Source: Tannerellaceae bacterium (GTDB lineage Bacteria > Bacteroidota > Bacteroidia > Bacteroidales > Tannerellaceae). From it: a stretch of DNA of 41,632 nucleotides. Under the pieces are notes generated by a model, which worked only from the letters and a program-made list of their open reading frames with translations, was not told where the DNA came from and did no database searches. The translations under genes were made by a program, and so were the position numbers. Below, in pieces: positions 1 through 10,230 of this stretch. Every line of letters begins with the position of its first letter. The first letter of the stretch is position 1. Where the stretch lies: contig JAJQFE010000055.1 of assembly GCA_021201295.1 (NCBI GenBank), positions 1 to 41,632 on the forward strand, given 5' to 3'.

Positions 1-67
1 CTAATAGGGATTAGTTTGTTATAATGATGTAATGCAAAAGAATGATTTTTAGTGTACTATTATCCGT

Positions 68-98
68 TTTAGGTCCCTGGGGTAATCATCTATTTTTG
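68..98 (+). promoter_or_regulatory. Bacteroidales-type promoter of the TonB-linked receptor
   Basis: A TATTTTTG element (91-98) matches the TAnnTTTG -7 consensus of Bacteroidota. The -33 position 19 bases upstream reads TTTA (68-71), three of four bases of TTTG. The start codon at 118 would follow a very short leader. This is a motif match only. Confidence 0.5.
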
Positions 99-117
99 TG
101 CCATAAAATAATTTATT

Positions 118-2495
118 ATGAAAACAAAAATTCTATTCTTTGTATTACTACCCTTATTAACAACCAGAAGTTTTTCTCAGGGAATGGTAAGAGGACAATT
201 AGTAGATAATAAAGCTTTGCCAGTTGAATTTGCTAATATAATTCTTCAATCAACAGATCACTTTCAAGGTGCAGTTTCTAATGAACTGGGAAAATTTCAA
301 ATCCAGTCTTTACCAGGAAAATATACCCTGAGAATTTCAGCAATTGAATTTGATACTTATGAAACGAAAATTACCGTTGAAAAAAATGATATAACTTTAG
401 GTGAAATCCTATTAAAAGAATCAGTAAATGAAATAGGGGAAGTGGTGATTAAAGCAGATCGTATTATCCGAAAAATGGATCGTTTTGTGGTAAACCTTAT
501 AAATGATCCTGCTGTCTTTGGTAAATCCGGTACTGATATATTAAATCAATCTCTTGGTGTTTTTATTCAGGAGCGTGACGGGACGATCTCTATTAACGGA
601 AAAACGGGAACGAAAGTATACATTAATGAACGTCCATTGCATGAATCTGGAACAGATTTAATACGCTATTTACGAACATTGAAAGCGGAAGATATTATGC
701 GGATTGAAGTTATTCCAATAGCAGGAGCTGATTATGATGCAAATATTCAGGGAGGTGTTATAAAAATTACTTTAAAAAGTCAACGGGATAATGGTATGTA
801 TGGTCATATAGGGATAGCTTATCAATTTGCTCCGGCAGATGACGGATATGTATGAAATCCTTCTTTTGGCATAAACTATAAAAATAACCGGGTAAGTCTA
901 TATACTCAATTAAATTATAACCAGGATCGCTATATGGAATATGCCACAGAAGAAGTGAATACATGGGGTACAAACAGAACTGCAAGCAGCAATATTGATT
1001 TATCCCTGTTAACGCGAACCGCACGTGTACGTACCGGAGGTATTTATGAAATAAGCAATAAACAAAGTGTCGGGTTAGAAGGATATTATTCCCATAGCTC
1101 CCGTAAAAACAAAAGTTTCTCAGATTTAATAGAAATAATGGATGAGAATCATACGGATATTATAAGTCTGTATAGCGGGGAAAATTTAGCGGATAACTAC
1201 ACTCTTTCGGCAAATTATATGCTTCATTTGGATTCTGTAGGTTCCATTTTCAAAATCTTATTAGATTATGCACATAATGGAACAGATGACAACCAACACT
1301 ATAAATCTGACTTTCGGGGATATTTAAATTATGATACTATTTACCGTAGTACTATGTTTACACAAAACAACTTATATACTGTAAACGCAGATATTTCTCT
1401 TCAATTAAATGAAAAATCTACATTTAATACCGGGCTGAAATATACACATACAAAGATGGATAATGATATCTTATTTGAATATCAGAAAGAAATAAGTTGG
1501 ATTCAGATGGAAGCCTATTCCAATAAAAATAAATTTAAAGAAAATATTGCTGCGGTGTATGGTTCTTTTGTTTCGCGTATTCAAAAAATCAGTTTTTCAT
1601 TGGGATTACGTGGAGAGTATACCTATGCATCCCCATGGACAAATAAATCTGAAGAAATGGAAAGTCAAAAATATTTCAAATTATTTCCCACCGCCTATGT
1701 AATGTATCCTTTTGATAGAGAAGAAAAACATTCTCTTATGTTGAATTATAATCGTAAAATACAAAGGCCAGGTTTTAATGCTCTCAATCCATTTCGTATT
1801 CCTGCCTCAGAATACCTATATATTGAAGGTAACCCGGAATTAAAAGCTGCTTTTATTAATGATTATTCTACTAGTCTGAATTTTTTTAACCGATATAATC
1901 TTACTGTGGGTCTCACGGATGCGAAAGGAACTTTTGAAAGAGTATTGCTTTCGGATCCTGATAGGCAGGAGGTAATTATTCAACGGCTGGAAAATGTGGG
2001 CAAACGAATCAATTATTATGTAGCGGCAAACACTTCTTTAGTCCCTGCTAAATGGTGGCAGATATATCTGAATATTTCAGGAAGCAGGAATGAGGTAAAA
2101 GTCTATGAAAAAAACGGAAACAGAATACTTTTCAGGGATATATGACTAATGTATTTTATTTACCGAAAGATTTTATGCTTGATTTAAATGGATTTTATAT
2201 GTCCCCTACTATCGAAGGGAATGTAAAAATGAGAATGGATCCTCAGGTAAATGCTTCTGTGCATAAGGAGTTTTTTAATAGATGTTTATCGGTAAAATTA
2301 TCTGTAAATAATATATTCGATACGGGCATGATCCGTTTAAAGACTAAAGAAGAAGATTTTCACAGAAATATCCGTGTACAATATAAATATAGGGAGATAG
2401 GACTAACGGTGAGATACAATTTCAAAGCTGGGAAAAATGTACAAGTGAAAAATGTGCAAACAGGAGCTTCTGAAGAAAAAGAACGAATGCAATAA
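118..2495 (+). pseudogene. TonB-linked outer-membrane beta-barrel receptor, interrupted
   Basis: This encodes an outer-membrane receptor of the CarboxypepD_reg-like plus OMP_b-brl_3 type, about 790 codons. An N-terminal signal peptide (MKTKILFFVLLPLL) is followed by a beta-sandwich carboxypeptidase-regulatory-like domain (about residues 20-105, with GQLVDNKALPVEFANI and GKFQIQSLPGKYTL). A plug domain follows (about 110-230, with GGVIKITLK), then a barrel with 'LNYNRKIQRPGFNALNPF' and 'VNNIFDTGMIRLK'. There is no SusD partner, which is usual for this subclass, so its ligand is unknown. The frame is broken twice. An in-frame TGA lies at 853-855 (the frame continues with NPSFGINYKNN; TGG would restore it). 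One T is apparently lost from TTTT at 2129-2132; restoring it gives ILFQGYMTNVFYLPKDF. The gene is visibly AT-rich compared with everything after 2626. Confidence 0.82.
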
Positions 2496-2625
2496 ACATT
2501 CCGAATGCTTAAATAGGTGGTATAAATAAATTCCGGATAAAGAGAAAAGTAGTATATTTAATCTCGGTAAAATGTATTATGCTTTTCATGGTTAAACAAG
2601 CATATTTAGTAGAAGGGGTATAATT

Positions 2626-3612
2626 ATGGATAATCTAACGGAAGTAAACTGGGGCATTATTGGTTGTGGGGATGTTTGTGAACGGAAAAGCGGGCCGGCT
2701 TTTTATCAGGTGGAGCATTCCCGTTTGGTGGCGGTGATGCGGAGGGACGGGGAAAAGGCCCGGGAGTTTGCCCGGAGGCATCAGGCCCCAAAATACTATA
2801 CGGATGCGGAGGAATTGATCCATGATCCGGACGTGAATGCCATCTATGTAGCTACTCCTCCGGATACGCATCTTTTCTATACGGTGAAGGCGTTGCGGGC
2901 GGGTAAACCGGTATATGTGGAGAAACCAATGGCGATGGACTACCGGGAGTGTCTGGAAATGGTCAGGGTTTCCCGGGAAACAGGTGTGAAACTCTTTGTC
3001 GCTTTTCCCAGAAGATGTATAGATTATTTCCTGAAAATCCGGGAGTTATTAGCGGAAGAAAAGATTGGGACTGTCCTGTCCGTGGAGGTGCGGTTGGTCA
3101 GACCTCCACAGGAAACCGATAAAGATCCTGCGACTCATACCTGGCGGGTTAAAAAGGAAATTGCCGGTGGAGGGTATTTTTATGATATGGCACCTCATAC
3201 CCTGGATGTGCTGGACTTCCTGCTGGGTGAAATAGCAGAGGCCAAAGGATATACTGCTAACCGGGGAAACTGGTATGAGGTAGAAGATTTGGTGTCTGCC
3301 GCTTTCCGGTTCACTTCCGGTGTGGTCGGAACCGGATTGTGGTGTTATACCAGCGATGAAACCCAGCGGGAAGATTCTGTGGAAATCACAGGAACCCGTG
3401 GCCGTATTTCTTTTAGTTCGTTTACCTATACGCCGATCCGGGTGGTTACTTCGCAGGGGATAGAAACCTATCCTATTCCGGCTCCGGCTTTTTCCCAGTG
3501 GCAGATCATAGAACGTGTAGTGGCGGAATTGCGTGGCACAGGGACATGTCCTTCCACGGGAGAAAGCAGCCTGCGTACAGCAAAAATACTGGAACAGATC
3601 TATCAGGGCTGA
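2626..3612 (+). CDS. Gfo/Idh/MocA family NAD(P)-dependent oxidoreductase
   Basis: A 328-residue oxidoreductase of the Gfo/Idh/MocA family, expected to be cytoplasmic and to act on a sugar, inositol or related polyol. The Rossmann dinucleotide motif WGIIGCGDVCERKSGP is at residues 9-24. The family signature EKP is in 'GKPVYVEKPMA' near residue 107. The C-terminal alpha/beta substrate domain carries GGGYFYDMAPHTLDVLDFL, whose His-x3-Asp is typical of the catalytic region. Length is normal. ATG 2626 has the purine-rich AGAAGGGG about 8 bases upstream. The gene ends one base before the end of the convergent yjbQ-like gene. Specific substrate cannot be read from sequence. Confidence 0.88.
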   Translation: MDNLTEVNWGIIGCGDVCERKSGPAFYQVEHSRLVAVMRRDGEKAREFARRHQAPKYYTDAEELIHDPDVNAIYVATPPDTHLFYTVKALRAGKPVYVEKPMAMDYRECLEMVRVSRETGVKLFVAFPRRCIDYFLKIRELLAEEKIGTVLSVEVRLVRPPQETDKDPATHTWRVKKEIAGGGYFYDMAPHTLDVLDFLLGEIAEAKGYTANRGNWYEVEDLVSAAFRFTSGVVGTGLWCYTSDETQREDSVEITGTRGRISFSSFTYTPIRVVTSQGIETYPIPAPAFSQWQIIERVVAELRGTGTCPSTGESSLRTAKILEQIYQG

Positions 3613-4023
3613 TCAGTACATCAGCGTCGCCACTATTTTTCTTCGTCCTCCGGAATAACGGAACTCACCGAGATAAATGCCCTGCCAGGTTCCCATATTT
3701 AACCTGCCGTTGGAGATAGGGATGGTGACGGAATGACCAGTTATTGTGGATTTAATATGTGCCGGCATATCATCTTTTCCTTCATAGGCATGTTCAAACT
3801 TCGGATAATTTTCTGGTATCCAGTCTGCAAAGAACGTTTCGAAATCGGTCAGTACGGATGGATCCGCATTTTCATTGAGCATCAATCCCGCTGAGGTATG
3901 TTTAATAAAAAGATGAAGGATCCCTGTTTCAGGGAGTGGACCTATTTCCCGGAGAACCTGGTCGGTTATTATATGAAACCCATACCTGTATGCCGGAAGG
4001 GAAAATTTAATCTGTCGTATCAT
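3613..4023 (-). CDS. yjbQ: YjbQ family protein (UPF0047)
   Basis: A 136-residue YjbQ/UPF0047 protein, full length for the family. The diagnostic segment LFIKHTSAGLMLNENADPSV is at about residues 38-57, and the conserved GTWQGIYLGEFR follows near the C-terminus. E. coli YjbQ has weak thiamine-phosphate synthase activity in vitro, so databases often call the family 'secondary thiamine-phosphate synthase'; its real role is unclear. The gene is convergent and immediately abutting with the oxidoreductase at 2626-3612, and divergent from the second oxidoreductase. A good promoter lies at 4055-4085. Confidence 0.9.
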   Translation of the reverse strand: MIRQIKFSLPAYRYGFHIITDQVLREIGPLPETGILHLFIKHTSAGLMLNENADPSVLTDFETFFADWIPENYPKFEHAYEGKDDMPAHIKSTITGHSVTIPISNGRLNMGTWQGIYLGEFRYSGGRRKIVATLMY

Positions 4024-4054
4024 ACACGTTAACTATTTGGAAATTCTGACAGGA

Positions 4055-4085
4055 CAAATATAAAGTATCTGCCGCTTTATGCAAA
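4055..4085 (-). promoter_or_regulatory. Bacteroidales promoter of yjbQ-like gene
   Basis: Read on the minus strand this is TTTG (4085-4082), a 19-base spacer, then TATATTTG (4062-4055). It is an exact match to TTTG-N19-TAnnTTTG, about 32 bases before the start codon at 4023. Confidence 0.65.
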
Positions 4086-4136
4086 GACAAACTCAGTATC
4101 AGAAAATGAAAATGGCTTAATCTGCTATTTAGTTCT

Positions 4137-4144
4137 TATCTTTG
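4137..4144 (+). promoter_or_regulatory. Probable -7 element for the second Gfo/Idh gene
   Basis: TATCTTTG matches TAnnTTTG and lies about 74 bases before the ATG at 4218. No convincing TTTG -33 box is present at the expected spacing, so this is weaker than the divergent minus-strand promoter next to it. Confidence 0.45.
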
Positions 4145-4217
4145 CCGACAATTATTTATCTGTTTTTACGTTAAACATATAATGGTCCGGAAAAGATCTG
4201 CTTATAGGGGAATAGAT

Positions 4218-5240
4218 ATGGAGAAAAAAAAGATCCGTTTTGCTGTCGTAGGTTGTGGGCATATAGGAAAAAGGCATGCGGAGATGATCACCCGTGATCC
4301 TGATGCCGAACTGGTTGCTTTATGTGATATCTTACCTGTTGAGGAACTGGCCATAGAGAGCTATCCTGTCCCTTTCTTCCGGGATTTTTCCCGATTATTA
4401 ACCAATGACTTGTCCCTGGATGTAATTACTATCTGTACACCCAACGGCTTGCATGCTTCTATGGCTATACAGGCCATTGAAGCCGGCTATCATGTGGTGA
4501 TCGAGAAACCGGTAGCGTTGACTTCCGGGGATGCGGAAAAGATTGTTTTTACCTCTTTACGATATAACAGGCAGGTTTTCTGTGTGATGCAGAATCGCTA
4601 TTCCCCTCCTTCCATATGGCTGAAAGAGCTGATAGACTCCGGCAGGTTAGGCAGGATCCATATGGTTCAGATGAACTGCTACTGGAACCGGGATGACCGG
4701 TACTATAAACCGGGTAGCTGGCATGGGGATGCTGAACTGGACGGCGGTACGCTGTTTACGCAGTTTTCCCATTTTATTGATATTATGTACTGGTTGTTCG
4801 GAGATATCTACCATATCCAGGCTCGTTTTGCTGATTTCAATCATGGGCATTCCACGGACTTTGAAGATTCAGGGATTGTGAGTTTTGATTTTGTGAACGG
4901 AGGGGTCGGAGTGCTGAATTATTCAACGGCTGTCTGGGATAAAAACTTAGAGAGTAGTATGCTGATTGTCGCAGAAAACGGCAGTGTTAAAGTCGGAGGA
5001 CAATACATGAATGAGATTACTTACTGCCATGTGAAGGATTATCAGATGCCGGTCCTGCCTCCTACTAACCCCGGAAATGATTATGGGGCGTACAAAGGGT
5101 CTGCACAAAATCATAATTTCGTGATCCGGAACGTAGTCCGGGTTTTATCCGGTTCTACTCCTGAGCCTATTACTACCAATGTGATGGAGGGGCTTAAAGT
5201 GGTAGATATTATCCAGCGAATCTATTCCCTAAAAAAGTGA
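4218..5240 (+). CDS. Gfo/Idh/MocA family oxidoreductase (WbpB/WlbA-like)
   Basis: About 340 residues. The N-terminal Rossmann motif is IRFAVVGCGHIGKRHAEMI, followed by EKP in 'YHVVIEKPVAL'. The C-terminal domain has the motif GSWHGDAELDGGTLFTQFSHFID, resembling the substrate-binding part of nucleotide-sugar 3-dehydrogenases such as WbpB/WlbA. A surface-polysaccharide sugar role is therefore possible but not shown, because no other polysaccharide genes are nearby. I chose ATG 4218 rather than the upstream ATG 4182. It places the Rossmann fold at the usual distance from the N-terminus and has AGGGGAAT about 8 bases upstream. It is unrelated in detail to the oxidoreductase at 2626, so this is not a recent duplication. 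Confidence 0.85.
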   Translation: MEKKKIRFAVVGCGHIGKRHAEMITRDPDAELVALCDILPVEELAIESYPVPFFRDFSRLLTNDLSLDVITICTPNGLHASMAIQAIEAGYHVVIEKPVALTSGDAEKIVFTSLRYNRQVFCVMQNRYSPPSIWLKELIDSGRLGRIHMVQMNCYWNRDDRYYKPGSWHGDAELDGGTLFTQFSHFIDIMYWLFGDIYHIQARFADFNHGHSTDFEDSGIVSFDFVNGGVGVLNYSTAVWDKNLESSMLIVAENGSVKVGGQYMNEITYCHVKDYQMPVLPPTNPGNDYGAYKGSAQNHNFVIRNVVRVLSGSTPEPITTNVMEGLKVVDIIQRIYSLKK

Positions 5241-5251
5241 TTCTGGAATTA

Positions 5252-5581
5252 ATGGACGGTAACCGGAACAAAATCCGGCATTCAGGCGTTATAACTAAAA
5301 AGTCAAATAGTAAAAAGCGGTTGCCTGGTTCCCTTTGTTTCTCAGGATGCGGAGGGGTACGGGTACATATCGATGACTCTGTAATAATTCGTGGAGACTT
5401 CTCCTTTAACCACTCAACCGGATCTCTTGTCCTGTCCGATCACCCGGAGATGAGAGAGGGGTGTAATTCAGTAGATAATACCAGTTGAAACCATGGAGTA
5501 GCTGACTTTACCGGAAGAGACCCAAAAAGTGTATGGATTCAGGAGACAAACGGAGTGATCGTTATCAAAACTGCCGGATAA
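5252..5581 (+). pseudogene. Small unrecognised reading frame with internal TGA
   Basis: An open frame of about 109 codons from ATG 5252 to TAA 5579-5581 is interrupted once by TGA at 5486-5488. Reading that TGA as Trp gives a continuous product (…DNTS-W-NHGVADFTG…) ending in VWIQETNGVIVIKTAG. A GTG at 5237 overlapping the upstream stop could also start it. I recognise no family and no signal peptide. The first 40 residues are basic and the rest mixed. It lies between the Gfo/Idh gene and tamB and could be the residue of a larger secreted protein or a non-coding spacer that is open by chance. Confidence 0.35.
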
Positions 5582-5596
5582 CGGGATAAAACAAAT

Positions 5597-8500
5597 ATGA
5601 GGGTATTTCTTAAATGGGTAGGAATCATTTGCCTGATACCAATTGTACTGGTATTACTCTTATCGGTTCTTTTATACCTTCCTGCATTTCAGAATTTTAT
5701 TATAAGTAAAGCGGTTGGCTATGCTAACCAGGCTACCGGACTGGATATCAGTGTCAGGAAGCTTCACCTTTCTTTTCCGCTTAAGTTGACCGTGGAGGGA
5801 ATACAGGTGATCTCTCCTCCCGCGGATACTTTGTTAGTTGCGGAGAAATTGGATGCCCATATTAAACCCCTGCCTTTACTGAAAAAGGAGGTGTACTTTC
5901 ATGCGTTTGACCTGGACCGGGTTGTGTTAAATACGGATACGCTGATCGATGGAGTCAAAGCTACCGGGCATTTTGAAAAACTCCATCTTTCTACTCCGGA
6001 AATCAATCTGAAACAGGAACATGCCACTATCCATGCCATTGAGCTGACGGATGCGGATATTTCTTTGATCCTGACTACTCCCCGGAAAGAGAAAGATACT
6101 ACTTCTACCCAGGTTAACTGGATCGTTGACCTGGCGAAAATCGGGTTCAGCGAGGTAGCTGTCGCCTTGCACATGCCTGAAAGCCGGCTTCATCTTACTT
6201 CTTATATAGATAAAGCAGAATTATCGGATGGAAAGGTAGACCTGCTCCGGACAGAATATACGGTTAAAGACCTCACTCTTTCCCGGTCTACCCTTATCTA
6301 TGATGGAAATGACTTAACTCCGGCTCCGGGACTGGACCCGATGCACCTGAACCTGACGGATCTGAACCTGCATGTGCGGGAAATCCTGTATAGTGACACT
6401 GCTATGAATGCCCGGATTGAATCTTTTACTGTTCAGGACCGGTCCGGACTGGTGATCCGGAGATTGGACGGGACCCTGCATAGTGACAGTGTGACGATTG
6501 AGGTCCCGGATCTGGTTCTGCAGACGAACGAATCCAATCTCCAACTGATGGCTTCTGTCCCCTGGCGTGCTTTGGAAGAAGATCCGGATGGGATTATGCG
6601 TGCCCGGTTAGAAGGAACGATCGGAAAAGAGGATCTGGTCACAGCCATTCCCAGTCTACCGGAAAATATAAAGCAAAGTTACCCGAATCAGCCTTTAGCG
6701 GTGGTAGTAGGGATAAACGGAAATATGAATGCCCTTCATATCCAGCAACTGAAAGCAGATCTGCCGGGAGCCTTTACCCTGAATGCATCCAGCGATCTGA
6801 CTTACCTGATGGATAGCCTGCGGTGCTCCAGAGACATCGTGCTGACAGCGGAAACAAAGGATATGAGTTTTGTAGAAGAACTGCTGCCGGATTCTACACG
6901 CCAACGGGTTCGTATCCCTCCCGGGATTAAACTTTCCAGTGAGGTGCAGCTGGCAAACCGGGCGTACAGGGAACGAATCTTACTGACGGAATCCGGAGCC
7001 CGTGTTCAGATGAATGGGAGCTATAACCAGGGAACGGAGAGTTATGCGGCTGACCTGAAGATTACGGATCTGCAGCCGGATCATTTTCTGCCTCAGGATT
7101 CCCTGTTGTGGCTGACAGCTACCATCCATGCGGATGGCCGGGGAACGGATCCTTACCGTGCTTCTACCCGTATGAACCTGCAGGGTACGATAGAGAAAAT
7201 CCAGTATGCTTCCACTTCGTTAACGGATGTGACTGTTTCCGGGTCGTTGGCCGGGCACCAGGCCCGGGTAGAACTGGATAGTAAAGATCCGAATGCTTAT
7301 CTGGACCTGTTGTTTGAGGGTACTCTTCAGAAAGATTTGCTGCAGGGTTTGCTTACGTTGGATGTGGATACTTTCAGTCTGAATGGTTTACATTTGTTGC
7401 AGGATACCCTCTCAACCTCGTTCCAGCTATTTGCGGAGGTGGAAACAGACCTGAAAAAACTATCTGGTAGACCTTACCTTGGGAAACTGGGAAATTACCA
7501 CACCGGTTACCCGGTATGATCCGAAGATCGTGACCTTGCATGCCCAGACCAATGAAGATACGACCCGGGTCTCTTTCCATGCCGGGGATTTAGGAGTTTC
7601 CCTGACAGGAAATGCGGATCTGCCATCGATGATCGGGCAATTTACTACAATCTCTGCTGAGATCAGCCGGCAGTTAGAACAGGATACGATGATTCACATT
7701 ACTATGTTACATCCGTTATTACCTGATATGCATCTGGAGATCCGGGCCGGAAGGGATAATCCGGTGTATACCTATTTGTCGCAGTCTGAGATTACGTTCA
7801 ATACATTCTATCTGGACGGGACTACCTCTCCGGCAGCCGGAATTTCGTTAGATGCCGGCTTATACACGTTTAACCGGGATACCTTCCGGATGGATACGGT
7901 GTTGCTGGAGATCAGGCAGGATACGGCAGGGTTGACCTATGATATAGCAGTGGAGAAGAACCGGTACCGGAATCAATATCCTTTCACTGCCGGAGTGGCC
8001 GGAGTGTTGACGGATACCTATGTAGATACCGGCCTGGAATTCAGGAATGAAAAAGATAGTGTGGGCTTCCTGTTAGGGGCACGTGCAAATAAAATAGCAG
8101 GAGGTTTTACACTTCATCTGTTCCCGAATGACCCGGTACTGGCTTACCGAAAATTCCGGTTGAATGCGGATAATTATATTACCTATAGAAGTCAGACTGA
8201 TATAGAAGCGAATGTCCGGTTTACCGGGGAAGATAATGCCTCTTTATGGATCCATTCCTCTCCGGAGAGTGGGACGATGGAAGAATTGTATGCGGAGATC
8301 AGCCAGTTAGATCTCGCTGTTCTTTCAGAAGCGATCCCGGTTATCCCTCAGCTTAAGGGTATATTGAATGCTTCTGTAAAATATGAACCATCTGATAGTA
8401 CTTTTCTTGTTTTTGCTGATATAAATGTGGATACCCTTTTCTATAACGGGGAAAGGGTGGGGGAAATCACCCTAAATGCCACCTATATTCCTTCCGGAAA

Positions 8501-10230
8501 TGGGGAGCAACAGGTAGACCTGCATCTGTTGCGTGACTAGGCGGAAGTTTTATCTGCTACAGGCATGTATCAGTCGGGTACGCCGGACCGTATTTCCGGA
8601 AATATCTATTTGCATACGTTTCCTATGGAGATGATCTCTCCTTTTGTTCCAGACCGGTTGGCCCAATTCTCCGAAACCCTGAATGGGGAAATGACAGTAG
8701 GGGGAAGTACAGATGCTCCTGACCTGAATGGTTATTTACAGATGGATACTGCGGCTGTTTTGTCACGCCGGCGGGTATGGACTTCCGGATAGATGACCAG
8801 TGGATCCCTGTGGAACAGAGTGTGATTACCTTCAATCAGTGGAAGATCTACGGAGAGGGAGATAATCCTTTCATTATCGATGGGACTGTGGATATGAGTC
8901 AACTTTCCCGGATCATGGCAGACCTGACCTTACATGCGGATAATATGACTTTGTTAAATTCGGAACGGAATCCGGAAAGCCTGTTGTATGGCAAACTGCT
9001 GGTGAGTCTGAACACAACTATCAAAGGACCGTTAAACGGATTGGAAATGCGAGGAAATGTTCATTTGTTAGGGGGAACGAATGCTACGTATGTACTGACA
9101 GATTCTCCTCTTACGGTTCAGGACCGGCTGGATGGATTGGTGACGTTTGTTTCGTTTGCAGATACTGTAGATCTCCGTCCTGACTGGAATCAGGCACCCC
9201 ATCTTCCCGGTGGCATGGAGATGCTGATTGTTATAGAGATTGACCAATCTGTACAACTGAGTGTAGATCTGACGGCTGACCAGTCTAATCATGTGGAGCT
9301 GACCGGGGGAGGTAACCTTACGTTCCAGTCTACCCGGCTGGGAGATATGGTACTGAACGGACGTTATACAGTTTCGGAAGGTACGGTTTCCTATACTTTA
9401 CCCGTGGTTCCTCTGAAAGATTTCTCCGTACATGAGGGTAGTTATGTGGAATTTACCGGTAATTCGATGAACCCGACTGTGAACCTAACTGCCACGGAAA
9501 GGATCCGTACGTCGGTTGTGGCTGAATCCGGATCACGTATGGTTAATTTTGATGTGGGGATTGTAGTGACCGAAAACCTGGAAGACCTGTCCCTGGAGTT
9601 TACTTTGTCAGCTCCGGAGGATATCTCTGTGCAGAATGACCTGGCAGCTATGGGTCAGGAAGAAGTGGCTAAACAGGCAGTCGGTATGCTGGTTACCGGA
9701 CGTTATCTGGCCGGAGGGGGCGGCAGTACGAATTTCGATATGGGTGATGCTCTCAATACCTTCCTGCAGAATGAGATTGGTAATATTGCAGGGGATGCCC
9801 TGAAGTCGGTAGATATATCTTTTGATTCGGATACCTATAACGACGGGGCGAATCCTGGACCGATTATTCGTTCCGTTTTTCAAAACGTTTTTATAATGAC
9901 CGGATCCAGGTCGTGATCGGCGGGCGTGTATCTACCGGCAGTGATCTGAATATGGATAACACCCAGTCATTTATTGATGATGTGTCTATTGAGTATCGAC
10001 TGGATGAAACAGGTACCCGTCTGGTAAGGGTATTCTATGATAAGAATTATGAAAGTTTACTGGAAGGTGAAGTGACTGAAACAGGGGTGGGGTTGGTGCT
10101 TAGAAAAAAAATGCGTTACCTGAAAGAACTTTTCATATTCAGAAAAAATAAGTATAAACCTGTAAATGACGAAAAGGAGGTAGAAACTGTCAAATGCGAA
10201 CAAGGTATCAACAACAGCCGGCTCAATTAG
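5597..10230 (+). pseudogene. tamB: TamB-type translocation/assembly protein, interrupted at four or more sites
   Basis: A giant AsmA/TamB-type (DUF490) inner-membrane-anchored protein, about 1,545 codons. It is thought to span the periplasm as a long beta-groove and to work with the outer-membrane partner TamL in moving lipids or assembling outer-membrane proteins. A single N-terminal membrane anchor (IPIVLVLLLSVLLYLPAF) is followed by beta-rich repeats. The conserved C-terminal TamB domain has LGDMVLNGRYTVSEGTVSYT, GQEEVAKQAVGMLVTGRY and VVIGGRVSTGSDL. Breaks: an A gained in the A6 run at 7454-7459, in-frame TAG at 8538-8540, a T lost at 8758-8761 and a T lost at 9888-9892. Each correction restores a sensible family sequence (DLKNYLVDLTLGNWEI; AAVFVTPAGMDFRIDD; QNVFYNDRIQVVIGG). 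The gene overlaps the start of tamL by 37 bases. Confidence 0.85.

Noticed and set aside
7479-7510. TTG 7479 as a real start of a second TamB-like gene.
   Set aside because: Removing one A from 7454-7459 makes the upstream frame run straight into it, so it is the same gene.
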